From Streptomyces davaonensis JCM 4913 (GTDB lineage Bacteria; Actinomycetota; Actinomycetes; Streptomycetales; Streptomycetaceae): a stretch of 64,000 bases of DNA. The first letter of the stretch is position 1, and each line of letters opens with the position of its first letter. The stretch covers positions 372,001 through 436,000 of the forward strand of contig NC_020504.1 of assembly GCF_000349325.1 (NCBI RefSeq), read 5' to 3'. A program made the translations under genes and the position numbers. This document shows, piece after piece, positions 17,372 to 27,521 of this stretch. The notes beneath the pieces were generated by a model. That model was given only the letters and a program-made list of their open reading frames with translations, was not told the origin of the DNA and did not search any database.

Positions 17372-18503
17372 GGGCGATTGTCTGGCGTTGGCAGCGCCAG
17401 TTCGACCAGCTCAGAGCGTGACGTCGTCCTCGATGTCCGCGCAGGTGCGAGGGCTTGGGAAGACAAGCTCCCAGGAGTCGCCGAACCTCCGCCACTGTGA
17501 GCCCGATGGCCCCGACGGTCCCCATCGGTTGCGCCCCCCTTTCCTCGGCATGACGAGCCGTGGCAGCCAGGAATGCGTGCGCGAGCATGGCGAGGGTGAC
17601 GTGCCGATACCAGCCCACATAACGGCGGACCTCGTACTGATCCAGGCTGCACGTTCCTTGCGGCCTGAAAACACTCCTCGATCGCCCAGCGTGCCCCGGC
17701 GACCCGCACCAACTCCCGGACCGTGGTTTCCAGGGGCGCGCAGGCCAGGTAGTAGACGACCTCGTCCGGCCTGCTAATGCTTCGCCGGGCCAATGCCCAC
17801 CGCATCCGGTGAGGGACCTCTCCCTGGAAATCGAACTCGGCGACGCAAGGCAGCCGCACTGCCACCCAGTGAGATACACGGGGACCCTTCACACCGTCAC
17901 CGCACGAGATCTTCTTCCATGCCTCGTTGGGTGCTTGCGCGAAGGGGCCGTCGATGCGGGGACAGTCCACGGTGAACTGGGACTTGGAGACGGCCAGCAC
18001 GTAGCCGACGCCCGACTGCTCCAGCAGCCGGCGGAATCGGTTGTCCTGCCCGTAGGCGGAGTCCGCGGTCATCCAGGCGATGGGCAGCGGCGAGGCCAGG
18101 GCCCGCAACACCATGTGTCAGGCCAGTTCGCCCTTGAAGGTGAACTCCCGCTCGTCGGGGACCTTTGCCGCGCGGCAGCGTTCCCGGTCCTTGGTCCAGG
18201 ACTTGGGGAGGCAGAACTCCCGGTCGACCAGGGCGCGGCCGCGGGCCGAGGTGTAGGCGGCGAAGACGCCGATCTGGCAGTTCTCCGTCCGGCCTGCGGT
18301 CCCGGAGTACTGCCGCTGGACCCCGGCGGAGGTGATGCCCTTCTTGATGAAGCGGTCAGGACACCGCTGTCCTCGCCGACCTTGTCGGCGATGTATTGCC
18401 GGAAGCGGTGGCCGATGGCCAGGAGGAGTGCATCGAGTTCGCGGTCCCACTGCGCGGCGGCATACTCGGTGATCACTTTGGGAGGCTGTCCCGCCGGTGT
18501 CAC
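17319..18503 (-). pseudogene. Broken IS701 transposase gene
   Basis: Read 5' to 3' on the minus strand, the pieces are: N-terminal [17 protein letters not shown] in one frame; [37 protein letters not shown] and RERC in a second, which stops at 18118; AWMTADSAYGQDNRFRRLLE and GVGYVLAVSKSQF in a third; and [20 protein letters not shown] in a fourth. These follow IS701 transposase order. There are at least three frameshifts, and the region before the first catalytic aspartate appears deleted. It is not functional. Confidence 0.85.
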
Positions 18504-18629
18504 TACTTGCGGCGTTGCCGCACGATCGAGGGGCGGTCCCCGTCAGAGCACCCCCGCTCGATCGAAGTCCCGCTACACTCCCGCTACCCGGCAAAGGACC
18601 AGGTCAGACAGTGAAACGCTGCCCGAGTA
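18494..18629. repeat. Right terminal inverted repeat of the IS701 element
   Basis: This is the inverted partner of 17236-17371 and lies upstream of the transposase N-terminus. Terminal repeats this long are unusual for an element of this size. Confidence 0.7.
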
Positions 18630-18739
18630 TTAGGGCGCCGGCGCCCACGACGCGGCATTGAGGCGCCCGTCCCACTGCCTCAGGAATGTCTCCCTTCCGC
18701 ACTGCCGCCTCCGTCGCGGCCGTGGGCCGGAGCCCGGTG

Positions 18740-19282
18740 TTATGCGCCGGTGCGGGCTGCCCGTTCGATGCTGGCGGCGAACAGCGGGGTTTCGCGGCGG
18801 TTATGGTCTTCGCCCGCGGGTTGACTGCGTTTGATGGCATCCCCGAACGCCACGCCGTGCTCTTCGAGCGCGGCGAGGTACCTGATCGTCGGGTGGGCGG
18901 TGACGGCGTTGGTGAACTCGCAGTGGTCGTCGTCGACTTGTCGGACGCTGAGGTCCCAGATCACCTGGGCGTCGTAGCGCCCGAAGGGGGTGAAGAGGTC
19001 GGACAGGGAGACCATCCGGCAGTGGTGCGGTCCGGTGATCTCTCCGATGTAGTGCTGGATCATCAGGGTGGGGCCGACCTGCTCGACGTTGATGGACATC
19101 GGTTGTCCGTCGTCGCTCACGGTGGAGCCGCAGGCGATGTGGTCTCCCGGGGCGCACCGCCGGTATTCGGCGTTGGGCAGGGCGAACAGCCACTTCGCAA
19201 TGTCGATCTTGTTCAGTGGGGCGTTGATCGTGGCGGTGAACACGGACTGGGTCACGACCAGGTCTGTGCGGATGTCGGACAT
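18740..19282 (-). CDS. Conserved hypothetical protein (possible SRPBCC-like fold)
   Basis: This 180-aa protein starts at ATG 19282 (MSDIRTDLVVTQSVFTATIN). An alternation of strands, with FTATINAPLNKIDIAKWLFA, then MIQHYIGEITGPHHCRMVS and VIWDLSVRQVDDDHCEFTNA, resembles START/SRPBCC ligand-binding proteins, but I see no decisive motif. It is the last gene of the minus-strand array that begins with the LAL regulator and follows the isochorismatase-like gene by 46 bp. A small-ligand binding or cyclase-like role is possible but unproven. Confidence 0.65.
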   Translation of the reverse strand: MSDIRTDLVVTQSVFTATINAPLNKIDIAKWLFALPNAEYRRCAPGDHIACGSTVSDDGQPMSINVEQVGPTLMIQHYIGEITGPHHCRMVSLSDLFTPFGRYDAQVIWDLSVRQVDDDHCEFTNAVTAHPTIRYLAALEEHGVAFGDAIKRSQPAGEDHNRRETPLFAASIERAARTGA

Positions 19283-19328
19283 GGCTGCCTCCACGGGGCG
19301 CGGTCTCGGATGCGCTGTTGAGAGGTGG

Positions 19329-19961
19329 TCAGGCGGGGTTCTGCGGGAGGGCCTTGACGAATTCGTCGGTGGTGAGAAGGGCGTGGGCGTAGGTGGGGGC
19401 GTTGAGTTCGAACGTCGCGTGCATCTCTTCCGGGCGGAAGGAGGCGATGGCGTCCTTGACGAGGGTGACGTGGTAGCCGAGTTCCTGGCCGAAGCGGGCG
19501 GTGGTGTCGATGCAGGTGTTGGCCCGCATGCCGATCAGTACGATCCGGGAGATGCCGTGCTGCTTGAGGAGCAGGTCGAGATCGGTGTTGGCGAAGCCGC
19601 TGGCGGACCAGTGCTCGTGCACGAGGATCTCGCCCTGCCGCGGCTGGAAGTCGGGGTGGAACGTCCCGCCCCAGGAGCCCTTCTCGAAGATCTTCGCCTT
19701 CGCGGTTGCGGCCTGTGAGCCGGACAGGTGGGCCCAGTCGGCGTAGTCGCCGGGCGCGGTGCGGCGGTGCGGGACGAAGAAGGTGCGGATGCCGGCCGCG
19801 CGGGTGGCGGCGAGGACCTGGCGCATGTGGTCGAGCAGGCGGACGCTTTCGGCCACCTGCTTCGCGTGCGGCCACAGTTTTCCCCCCTCGGACAGGAAGT
19901 CGTTGTAGGGGTCGACCAGGAGCAGAGCGGTGTGGGAGCTGTCGTAGCCGTCGGTGGTCAT
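19329..19961 (-). CDS. Isochorismatase-like cysteine hydrolase
   Basis: This 210-aa protein starts at ATG 19961. Residues 13-22 read LLLVDPYNDF with the catalytic Asp17, and C150 lies in IGMRANTCIDTTAR, the nucleophile position of the cysteine-hydrolase fold. The lysine of the family triad is expected in the 'VxKxxxSAF' segment; here that reads LVHEHWSASGFANTDL, with Glu/His instead. Hydrolytic activity is therefore uncertain, although this variant is known in related sequences. It lies in the hydrolase array, 37 bp after the MBL gene. The substrate may be an amide, as in nicotinamidases. Confidence 0.85.
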   Translation of the reverse strand: MTTDGYDSSHTALLLVDPYNDFLSEGGKLWPHAKQVAESVRLLDHMRQVLAATRAAGIRTFFVPHRRTAPGDYADWAHLSGSQAATAKAKIFEKGSWGGTFHPDFQPRQGEILVHEHWSASGFANTDLDLLLKQHGISRIVLIGMRANTCIDTTARFGQELGYHVTLVKDAIASFRPEEMHATFELNAPTYAHALLTTDEFVKALPQNPA

Positions 19962-19998
19962 GTGCTGTACCTCGTATCCGGTGGTGGCACGCCCTGGG

Positions 19999-20790
19999 TC
20001 AGGAACTGATCCGCGTCGGGGTTCCGGTGGGCAGCCAGTGGAAGCGGTTGCGGATGTCGGCGGGGGCTGCGGCGATCCGGCGCTCGATGGCCTCGCGACC
20101 CTCGTGGAAGTGGTGCCAGCCCTCGTAGTGGACAGGTATCGCGGTGTGGGGTCGTAGCAGGCGGCACAGGTCCACGGCCTGGGCGGCGGTCATGGTGTAC
20201 CGGATAGGGCCGTTGATCGGGAAGCGCACGCCGCCGAGGTGCAGCAGCGCGGTGCCCACGCTGAGCCGATCGGCCACGTGCCGCAGGCCGCCGTGCAGGA
20301 CGGTGTCGCCGGAGATCCACAGAGCGCCGTGCTGCTGGCCTTCCCAGGTGAGGGCGAATCCGGTGACTTGCCCGGTCAGCGGCCGGGACAGAGGCGGGCC
20401 GTGGCGGGCCGGGGTCGCGGTGACGTCGATCGTGGGACGTCCCGGGGCTTGGAGGCGTGTGCCCGTCCATGGGGCGAGGCCGCGGGCGTTTCGGCCGAGG
20501 CGGCGGGCGCCGGCCGGCGTGGTCAGCACGGTCCGGGCGGTGCCCAGGACGTCCCGCCCGGCGCGGTCGAGGTTGTCGCCATGGTGATCGTGGCTGAGCA
20601 GGACGGCGTCGATCGGTGGCAGTTCCGCGACAGTGATCGCGGGACCGGCCCGTTTGCGGGAAGAGGTGCCCCAGCCGAAGGTGTAGCGCTGCCCGGGCGG
20701 GTCGAAGGTCGGATCGGTGAGCAGCCGCCAGCCGCCGACCTCGATCAGAGCGGTCGGGCCGCCGATGTGAGTGATCCGCAGGTCGCTCAT
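19999..20790 (-). CDS. Metallo-beta-lactamase-fold hydrolase (UlaG/NAPE-PLD-like)
   Basis: This 263-aa protein starts at ATG 20790 behind AAGGACCCTC. The N-terminus, RITHIGGPTALIEVGGWRLL, then TDPTFD, and the metal motif LLSHDHHGDNLD are typical of the UlaG-like branch of the MBL superfamily. Later metal ligands are in WISGDTVLHGG and in IPVHYEGWHHF. These enzymes cleave phosphodiesters or lactones; the substrate here is unknown. It is cytosolic, with no signal peptide. It sits 66 bp downstream of an alpha/beta hydrolase gene in the same transcription direction. Confidence 0.88.
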   Translation of the reverse strand: MSDLRITHIGGPTALIEVGGWRLLTDPTFDPPGQRYTFGWGTSSRKRAGPAITVAELPPIDAVLLSHDHHGDNLDRAGRDVLGTARTVLTTPAGARRLGRNARGLAPWTGTRLQAPGRPTIDVTATPARHGPPLSRPLTGQVTGFALTWEGQQHGALWISGDTVLHGGLRHVADRLSVGTALLHLGGVRFPINGPIRYTMTAAQAVDLCRLLRPHTAIPVHYEGWHHFHEGREAIERRIAAAPADIRNRFHWLPTGTPTRISS

Positions 20791-20856
20791 GAGGGTCCTT
20801 CCTTCCGGGCCCGGGACGGGTGGTGCGTGTCCCGGGCCGGGCGGTGAGGGCTCGGC

Positions 20857-21651
20857 TCAGGCGTGGGCGAGGGCCCAGTCCAGGGCGTGGTCGGCGACCT
20901 CCTGCCAACCGTCCTGTGCGGGCATCAGGTGGGAACGGCCGGGGAACACCCTGACCTCCGTGGTCGTGCCGTCGGCCTTGTAGTGCTTGGCGTTGGACTG
21001 CTGCACCTTGGGCGGCATGAGGTGGTCGTGCTCGCCGGAGCAGAACAGCAGGGGCGCCCGGCCCGCGTTGTGGTAGTCGACGTGGGTGTCGGTGTGCCCG
21101 GGGTGGAGGTTGGCCAGGGCGCTGCCCCAGACGATGCTGCCGGGTGCGGGGATGTGGTAGCGCTCGTAGGTCGCGTGGGCCTGGTCCTCGGGGAAGGTGT
21201 TGGTGAAGGCGTAGCGCCAGTGGTCGTAGTCGAAGCCGATGGCGCGGTGGCGGTTGGCCGGGTTCTTCAGCACCGGGAAGGTCGAGCGGACCTGGGACAG
21301 CGGCACGACCGCGACGCCTTCGGTGGGTGCGGAGTTGATCGCCACTCCCGCGGCGCCGTAGCCGCGGTCGAGGAGGATCTGGGTGAACGCGCCGCCGGCG
21401 GAGTGCCCCATGATGACCGGCGGGCGGTCCAGCTCGGTGATGATCTTCTCCAGGCTGGCGATGATGGCGGGCACGGTCACGGTCTCGATGGGGGTGGGGT
21501 CGGCGTTGAGGGCGTCGACCTCCGCCTCGAAGCCGGGGTAGGGCGGCGCGATGACGCGGAAGCCTTTGTCCTCGTAGTGGGTGATCCAGTGTTCCCAGGC
21601 GCGTGGCGTCACCCAGAAGCCGTGAACGAGGAGGATGGTGTCGGGTTGCAT
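20857..21651 (-). CDS. Alpha/beta hydrolase
   Basis: This 264-aa protein starts at ATG 21651 (MQPDTILLVHGFWVTPRAWE). The oxyanion-hole HGFW and the nucleophile elbow GHSAGG (PPVIMGHSAGGAFTQILL) are clear. The acid is probably in SGEHDHLMPP and the histidine in PGRSHLMPAQ. It has no signal peptide. Only 11 bp separate it from the stop of the upstream Tat-exported hydrolase gene, so the two are co-transcribed. The substrate is unknown; the family includes esterases and haloperoxidase-like enzymes. Confidence 0.9.
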   Translation of the reverse strand: MQPDTILLVHGFWVTPRAWEHWITHYEDKGFRVIAPPYPGFEAEVDALNADPTPIETVTVPAIIASLEKIITELDRPPVIMGHSAGGAFTQILLDRGYGAAGVAINSAPTEGVAVVPLSQVRSTFPVLKNPANRHRAIGFDYDHWRYAFTNTFPEDQAHATYERYHIPAPGSIVWGSALANLHPGHTDTHVDYHNAGRAPLLFCSGEHDHLMPPKVQQSNAKHYKADGTTTEVRVFPGRSHLMPAQDGWQEVADHALDWALAHA

Positions 21652-21662
21652 CGGTGTGCTCC

Positions 21663-22502
21663 TCAGCGGGTGGCCAGGTAGGCGGCCTGGATCTGACGGA
21701 CCACGACATCCGGGTGGGACATCATCACGACATGAGACGAGCCCTTGACCTCGACGGTGCGGCTGTGAGCGCGTTCGGCCATGTAGCGCTGGACGGCGGC
21801 CGGGATGACGTAGTCGTTGGTGGGGATGACGTACCAGGACGGCAGGTTCTTCCAGGCCGGCTCGCCACTCGGGGCGGCCAACCCGCCGACGCTGCCAGGG
21901 CGTTGGGCGGCGGCCATCAGCCGTGTCTGGGAGGACGGCAGGTCGGCGGCGAACACCTCGCGGAACTTCGCGGGGTCGATGTAGCCGTCCTTGCCTGTGC
22001 TGCCGTCCGACAGCGGGTAGTCGCGGGTGATCAGAGCGTCCGGCAGTTTGCTGCCGGGAAACTTCCCGGCCAGTTGCAGCGCGCTCTCGCCCTGGTCGGG
22101 GGCGAAGGCGGCGACGTACACGAGGGCCTTGACGTTGGCGTGGCCGCGGGCGGCGTTGGTGATGACCTCACCGCCGTAGGAGTGGCCGACGAGGATGACC
22201 GGACCGTCGATCGTGTCGAGGATGCTGGAGACGTAGGTCGAGTCCCCGCTCAGGTCGCGCAGCGGGTTGGCGGGGGCGATGACCTGATAGCCCGCCTTCT
22301 GGAGTGCGTCGATGGTCGGGTACCAGCCGGAGGCGTCGGCGAAGACACCGTGCACGAGGACGATGGTGGGTTTGGGCTCGGTGCTGTGGGCGGGGGAAGC
22401 GGAGACCGGCGCGAGGGTCCCGCCGGCGCCGAGGGCGAGTGCGCCGGCGAGCAGGGACGCGCCGAGGACGCGGCGGCGGGGCAGATGACGGACGGAGTTC
22501 AT
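21663..22502 (-). CDS. Secreted alpha/beta hydrolase
   Basis: This 279-aa protein starts at ATG 22502. The N-terminus RHLPRRRVLGASLLAGALAL is a Tat-like signal peptide (RRR-V-L-G), cleaved near VSASPA. The mature part begins TIVLVHGVFADASGWYPTID, with the nucleophile in LVGHSYGGEV. A late SSHVVMMSHPDVV carries the likely histidine. It resembles secreted esterase/haloperoxidase-like hydrolases with the 'VHGxxxDxSxW' start. It follows the 22573-23397 gene by 70 bp in the array. Confidence 0.9.
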   Translation of the reverse strand: MNSVRHLPRRRVLGASLLAGALALGAGGTLAPVSASPAHSTEPKPTIVLVHGVFADASGWYPTIDALQKAGYQVIAPANPLRDLSGDSTYVSSILDTIDGPVILVGHSYGGEVITNAARGHANVKALVYVAAFAPDQGESALQLAGKFPGSKLPDALITRDYPLSDGSTGKDGYIDPAKFREVFAADLPSSQTRLMAAAQRPGSVGGLAAPSGEPAWKNLPSWYVIPTNDYVIPAAVQRYMAERAHSRTVEVKGSSHVVMMSHPDVVVRQIQAAYLATR

Positions 22503-22572
22503 CCATGGCTCCTGGGGGTGAGGGCTCCCCGGCGGGGGCACCGCCGGGGACACGGCGTGGGTGGTCCTTTCC

Positions 22573-23397
22573 TCAGGAGTTGAGGAACTCCAGCAGGTCC
22601 GCGTTGAGCTGTTCCTTGTGGGTGTCGGTGATGCCGTGCGGGGCGCCCGGGTAGACCTTCAGCGCCGCGTTCTTGATCCGGGCCGCCGACGCCTTGCCGC
22701 CCACCTCGAACGGCACGACCTGGTCGTCGTCGCCGTGGATGACCAGCGTGGGTACGTCGATGGCGTCCAGGTCGGCGCGGAAGTCGGTGGCGGAGAAGGC
22801 GGCGATGCACTCGTAGGCGCCGCGGTGACCGGCCTGGAGGCCCTGGCTCCAGAAGGCGTCCCGGATGCCCTGGGAAATCTCGGCGCCGGGCCGGTTGTTG
22901 CCGAAGAACGGCCCGTCGGCGAGGTCCCGGTACAGCTGGGAGCGGTCGGCGAGGGAACCGGCGCGGATCGCGTCGAAGTTCTCGACGGGGACGCCGCCGG
23001 GGTTGTCGTCGGTCCTGAGCATGAACGGCGGTACGGCGGAGACCAGGACGACCTGGGCGACGCGTGCGGTGCCGTGCCGGCCGACGTAGCGGGCCACCTC
23101 GCCGCCGCCGGTGGAGAACCCGACGAGGGTGACGTCCCGCAGGTCGAGGGTGTCGATGAGGGTGGCCAGGTCGTCGGCGTAGGTATTCATCTCGTTGCCG
23201 TTCCACGTCTGGTCGGAACGGCCGTGGCCGCGCCGGTCGTGGGCGATCGCGCGGAAGCCGTGCGTGGCCAGGTGGAGCTGCTGTGCCTCCCAGCTGTCGG
23301 CGTTGAGCGGCCAGCCGTGACTGAGCACGACCGGCCGGCCCGTGCCCCAGTCCTTGTAGTAGATCTGCGCTCCGTCGGATGCGGTGACGAACGGCAT
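22573..23397 (-). CDS. Chloroperoxidase-like alpha/beta hydrolase
   Basis: This 274-aa protein starts at ATG 23397 ([20 protein letters not shown]). The sequence follows cofactor-free (non-haem) haloperoxidases and related esterases: [25 protein letters not shown], the nucleophile G-F-S-T-G-G ([20 protein letters not shown]), the acid in [11 protein letters not shown] and His in [10 protein letters not shown]. Despite the common name, these are usually serine esterases with perhydrolase side activity. It starts 95 bp downstream of the LAL regulator stop and is the first enzyme gene of the array. Confidence 0.92.
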   Translation of the reverse strand: MPFVTASDGAQIYYKDWGTGRPVVLSHGWPLNADSWEAQQLHLATHGFRAIAHDRRGHGRSDQTWNGNEMNTYADDLATLIDTLDLRDVTLVGFSTGGGEVARYVGRHGTARVAQVVLVSAVPPFMLRTDDNPGGVPVENFDAIRAGSLADRSQLYRDLADGPFFGNNRPGAEISQGIRDAFWSQGLQAGHRGAYECIAAFSATDFRADLDAIDVPTLVIHGDDDQVVPFEVGGKASAARIKNAALKVYPGAPHGITDTHKEQLNADLLEFLNS

Positions 23398-23491
23398 GGA
23401 ATCCTCCCGGTCAGAGCGGGTTTTTCCGACCGTTCGAGCATTCACCGACGCCGGGTGCGCTCGAACCACGTGAAGCACGTAGGGCTGACGG

Positions 23492-26239
23492 CTACTCGTC
23501 CTCCAACGCCTGGGCGAGCTGCCGACGAGAGGTCAGGTTCAGCTTCCGGAACACCTTGCGCAGGTGGTAGTCGACGGTGTTGGCGCTGATGAACAGCCGA
23601 GCGGCGATCTCGGGGTTCGTAGCCCCGGACCGGGCGAGCCGGGCGATGGCCAGTTCCTGGGCGGTCAGTTCGTCGTTGACACCGGCCTTGCTGCGCACCA
23701 CGTGTTCGCCGGTGGCGGCCAGCTCCTGAGCCGCCCGAGCGGCGAAGCCCGCGGCGTCCATGCCGTCGAACAGCGTCAGCGCGGCCTTCAGCGGTTCCCG
23801 GGCGTCCTTGCGGCGCCTGCGGCGCCGCAACCACTCGCCGTACAGCAGATGGGCGAGGGCGAGGTCGGAGCGCGCCCGGGTGCGGGCGAGTACGTCGATC
23901 GCCGCGCGGTACAGCGGTTCGGCCTCGCCTGCGGGGGCGAGCAGGGCCTTCGAGCGGGCCAGCAGCCCCAGGCTCCATGGTGTGCCCGCAGCGGTGGCGC
24001 GCCGGTCCAGCGTCCGCAGGGTCGTGGCGGCCAGCAACCGATCCCCGGAACGTGCCGCTGCCTCCACGAGGTGAGGCAGCAGCCGGGAACTCAGGTACAC
24101 CGTGTCCCGGTCGACGAGGTCGCGCAGGAGGGTGCAGGCGGTGCCGTAGTCGCCTCGGCCTGAGGCCAGCACGGCCATCCCGATCCGGGTGATGGTGTCG
24201 ACGGCGCCGTTGCCCAGCCAGATCGCGGATCGCAGCGAGCCGTCCAGGACGGGGTCCAGGTCGTCGCCGCCGCGCCAGGCGAGCAGTTCGGGGTAGCGGT
24301 AGATCGCCCAGACGTCGTCGGTGGCGCCCATCGCGGCACGGATCTGGCTGCCCTCCGCCCGCAGGTCCTCGGCGGTCGCCAGTCGGCCCAGGTTGGTTTC
24401 GCACAACGTCGCGCAGTACAGCGCGGTGTCCAGCTGCCACAGGGCGCCGGTCCGCCGGGCGGCGTCGATGGCCCGATGGACGACGGCTGTCTGTGTCGGC
24501 TCGTCCCACAGGATCGTGCTCAGCGTGATGCAGGGCAGGTAGCCGCGCAGGACGAGTTCGTCCGGGGTACGCGCATCCAGCAGCAGGGAGCACGCCCGGC
24601 GGATCAGGGGAACGGCCTGCTCGTAACCGCTCGAAATGAGCTCGGCGAAGGCATACAGCACGGCGTCGAGGACCGAGTCCTCGCTCCGGCGGCCGAGGAG
24701 GCGGGTGATCGTTCGGGCGATCTCGTCCACCGTCGTGTCCCGTATGCAGTATTCCGCGGTGATCGCGCGCTCGACAGTCCGCAGCAAGGCTTCCTCGACG
24801 AGATCCGGCGCCCGCTCACCGAAGGCCGCGGCGGCGTCCAGACACATGACGGGCGCCTGCGCGAAGGAACCAGCTTCACCCATCGCCACGAGCACGTGCG
24901 CTCGGACCAGCTGGGCTCTGCCCCGACCGACGTCGTCGAGCGAGCTGTCGGCGAGGGCGTCGAGCAGTGCCCTCGCCTGCATCGGCGCTCCAGACGTCAG
25001 AGCCGCTTCGGACGCCGCGAGGAGGCGCACGGCGCGGCGATCACCCTGAGGGGTCAGCTCGGCCGCGCGCGTGAGAAACAAGGCCCGGGCCGCGTGACCG
25101 CCACGGGCACCCGCTCGGTCGGCCGAGCGCTCGACCTCGGCGGCGACCGCCTCATCGGGCATGGCACAGGCGGCCGCCAGGTGCCACACTCTGCGCTCGA
25201 CGTCCGAGGGACGTGCGGTGGCCTCGGCAAGGGCACGGTGGACCTGCCGTCGCTGGGTGCTCGTGGCCCCGCCGTACACGGCCGACCGGACCAGCGGGTG
25301 CCGGAAGCGCGCCGTTCCACTCACCGTCACCAGGCGCGCGGACTCCGCCGGGGCGGGCGCGTCGGGTTCGAGGCCCAGTGCTGTGGCGGCGCCCTCGATG
25401 CAGGCGAGGTCCCCGCCGGGTTCCGCCGCGGCGATCACCAGCCAGGTCTGCGTCGATTCGGGGAGCGCCCGTACCCGCCGTAGGTAGTGCTCCTCCAGCC
25501 GACTGCCCACCGGCAGCGGCTCTGGCAGCGCGATCCCACCCGAAAGCTGTTCCGCGGACAGCTCCTGGCCGAGGTCGGTGAGAGCCAGCGGGTTGCCGCC
25601 CGTCGCGGCCACGATGCGAGCGCACACCTGGGAATCCAGCGGTCCGGGCACCACCGACATCAGCAACTGCTGCGCATCCGCATCCCGCAGACCCGCCACT
25701 TCGGTCACCGGCAGACCTGCCGGAACGTCGAATCCCGTCCGGGCGCCGAACAGCAGGCCTATGCCCTCCGCGTGCACTCTGCGGGCCACGAACGCCAGGA
25801 CATCGAGGGACTCCTGATCCAGCCACTGAAGGTCGTCGACACAGCACAGCACGGGGCGCCCCTTGGCGGTCTCCGCCAGGAACGTGAGCGTCGCGAGTCC
25901 GACCAGGAACCGGTCCGCGGGAGCACCGTCGGACAGTCCGCAGGCCACCCGCAGAGCCTCATGCTGTGCCGCGGGCAACCCGTGTGGCTCCTTGAGATCA
26001 CCCAGCACGGGTACGAGCAACCGGTGCAGCCCCGCGAAGGCGAAACCGGCCTCCTCCTCCACTCCCGCCACACGCAGCACGCGCAGGTCCGCGGCCTCGG
26101 AAGCGGCGTGGTCGAGCAGTACGGACTTCCCGATCCCGGCGTCACCGCGCAGCACGACCACGCCGCTCATGCCCTCGCGCAGCAGCCCCACCAGACGGGC
26201 GAGCTCCGCGCGCTCTTCGGACCGGCCCTTGAAACTCAT
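23492..26239 (-). CDS. LAL-type (large ATP-binding LuxR) transcriptional regulator
   Basis: This 915-aa protein starts at ATG 26239 ([18 protein letters not shown]); ATG 26269 is an alternative. Walker A is GDAGIGKS (residues 32-39) and the Walker B-like segment is [12 protein letters not shown]. The middle is a long helical-repeat region. The C-terminal 60 residues are a Lux[24 protein letters not shown], then [20 protein letters not shown] regulators activate secondary-metabolism or catabolic genes. Its six downstream neighbours on the same strand are hydrolase-type genes, so it is probably their activator or their co-transcribed regulator. It is divergent from an AraC gene. Confidence 0.93.
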   Translation of the reverse strand: MSFKGRSEERAELARLVGLLREGMSGVVVLRGDAGIGKSVLLDHAASEAADLRVLRVAGVEEEAGFAFAGLHRLLVPVLGDLKEPHGLPAAQHEALRVACGLSDGAPADRFLVGLATLTFLAETAKGRPVLCCVDDLQWLDQESLDVLAFVARRVHAEGIGLLFGARTGFDVPAGLPVTEVAGLRDADAQQLLMSVVPGPLDSQVCARIVAATGGNPLALTDLGQELSAEQLSGGIALPEPLPVGSRLEEHYLRRVRALPESTQTWLVIAAAEPGGDLACIEGAATALGLEPDAPAPAESARLVTVSGTARFRHPLVRSAVYGGATSTQRRQVHRALAEATARPSDVERRVWHLAAACAMPDEAVAAEVERSADRAGARGGHAARALFLTRAAELTPQGDRRAVRLLAASEAALTSGAPMQARALLDALADSSLDDVGRGRAQLVRAHVLVAMGEAGSFAQAPVMCLDAAAAFGERAPDLVEEALLRTVERAITAEYCIRDTTVDEIARTITRLLGRRSEDSVLDAVLYAFAELISSGYEQAVPLIRRACSLLLDARTPDELVLRGYLPCITLSTILWDEPTQTAVVHRAIDAARRTGALWQLDTALYCATLCETNLGRLATAEDLRAEGSQIRAAMGATDDVWAIYRYPELLAWRGGDDLDPVLDGSLRSAIWLGNGAVDTITRIGMAVLASGRGDYGTACTLLRDLVDRDTVYLSSRLLPHLVEAAARSGDRLLAATTLRTLDRRATAAGTPWSLGLLARSKALLAPAGEAEPLYRAAIDVLARTRARSDLALAHLLYGEWLRRRRRRKDAREPLKAALTLFDGMDAAGFAARAAQELAATGEHVVRSKAGVNDELTAQELAIARLARSGATNPEIAARLFISANTVDYHLRKVFRKLNLTSRRQLAQALEDE

Positions 26240-26507
26240 GTCAGGCACCCTTCGCCGTGCATCCGGCATCGAAGGCGATGCATGGCCGACTGCGCTCCTG
26301 GGCGGCCGACCGATGTGAACCAGTTGTGAAGAAGCCTGACACGGCACTGGATCACCGATTTGACCCTGGCTGCAGGCGCCTTTGCCCTGGCTGCCAATGC
26401 AGTCGTCTTGCCTGCCAGCCCGCGTGCTCCGCATGTGCCTCGGTGACGCCTGGACGGCTTCTCGGATCTCATGCCATATGCAGGCATATTTTTCATGACA
26501 TCTCCAC

Positions 26508-27521
26508 ATGGCGGATGATGCCTCCACGCGAGGCGGTGCTCGGAGCCGCTCTTCGACGGCGGGAGACGGTGTGCTGGTCCTGGACACGAATGATCTTCCA
26601 CTCGGTGACCGGATCGACGCCTACCGGACGGTGGCCGTCGAGGAGAGTGGCATCGACGCAGTCGAGGAGGAAGAGCCCGAGGGCACCATTTGGAGGCGGA
26701 TCGAGCTCTGGGACCTCGGGGCGCTCACCCTGTTCACCTGTCAGGGCACAGGCATGCACATCGCCCGATCCCTTCGACAGGCACGACGGGACGCGTGGGA
26801 CACCGTCGCCGTGAGCATTCAGGTGCGGGGTGACGGTGGCTTCGCCTACCACGACCATCAGCGCCGCATCACGCCAGACAGCCTGTCACTCCTTCACATG
26901 CCCGACGGGTACGAATACTCGTGGTCCGGCATCGGGGGCACGCTGGCCTTCATGATCGAGGCGGAGAGACTGACTCTGCCGACGGACACAGTCCGCGCAT
27001 CTGTCCCACTCCTCCATCACAGCCCCATCGGAACGCTGCTCCTGAACCATGTTCACGGCCTGCACCGTGTCGCCGACCAGCTCAGCGGCGGCCCTGGGAT
27101 CGACGCCCTGGTCAACGCCACGACAGAACTGACTCGCGCCTGGATCGTGTCCGTTGCCGGCGACGACCGCGTCCGCTCCCGGGTCGCGCAGGAAACCCTC
27201 CTCACGCGCATCCTGGCCTACGCCCGGCTCCATTTGCGGGAGCCCGACCTCACACCGCAGCGTATCGCCTGGGCGCACAACATGTCCGTCAGGACCCTGT
27301 ACCGGCTCTGCGAGGACAGCGGGCTCAGCCTCGAACAGTGGATCATTCGGCGCCGCCTCGAAGGCACCCGCAATGACTTGGCGGCGCCGGCCCATCAGAA
27401 CCGCACGATCCAATCCATCGCCCGCTCCTGGGGCTTCACCAACGCCGCGTACTTCTCCCGCCGCTTCGGCCACACCTTCGGTACGACACCGAGCCGTTGG
27501 CGCCAGATTTCCCAGTTCTGA
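26508..27521 (+). CDS. AraC-family transcriptional regulator
   Basis: This 337-aa protein starts at ATG 26508. The N-terminal half has the AraC-binding-like domain: [20 protein letters not shown], then [20 protein letters not shown]. The C-terminal HTH_18 domain carries [20 protein letters not shown] and [20 protein letters not shown] followed by FGTTPSRWR, the canonical second helix-turn-helix of AraC proteins. It is divergent from the LAL gene across 268 bp, and the two may co-control the hydrolase array. The ligand is unknown. Confidence 0.92.
   Translation: MADDASTRGGARSRSSTAGDGVLVLDTNDLPLGDRIDAYRTVAVEESGIDAVEEEEPEGTIWRRIELWDLGALTLFTCQGTGMHIARSLRQARRDAWDTVAVSIQVRGDGGFAYHDHQRRITPDSLSLLHMPDGYEYSWSGIGGTLAFMIEAERLTLPTDTVRASVPLLHHSPIGTLLLNHVHGLHRVADQLSGGPGIDALVNATTELTRAWIVSVAGDDRVRSRVAQETLLTRILAYARLHLREPDLTPQRIAWAHNMSVRTLYRLCEDSGLSLEQWIIRRRLEGTRNDLAAPAHQNRTIQSIARSWGFTNAAYFSRRFGHTFGTTPSRWRQISQF

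Larger units (their letters stand above)
17236..18629 (-). mobile_element. Degenerate IS701-family insertion sequence (about 1.39 kb)
   Basis: The element is bounded by long imperfect inverted repeats (17236-17371 and 18494-18629) that start TACTC and share CTGACCTGGTC at positions 23-33. The interior is a minus-strand IS701-type transposase in several frames. The size fits the family. The flanks are TCAG on the left and TTAG on the right, close to the YTAR target of IS701 elements but not identical, so a clean target duplication is not shown. The element is dead because its transposase is broken. Confidence 0.75.

Noticed and set aside
16711..18114. A single 467-codon minus frame
   Set aside because: Only its first part is transposase; the rest is a shadow over the flavoprotein gene and the decayed C-terminal region.
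23442..24593. 383-codon minus frame inside the LAL gene
   Set aside because: Shadow frame; the LAL protein explains the region completely.
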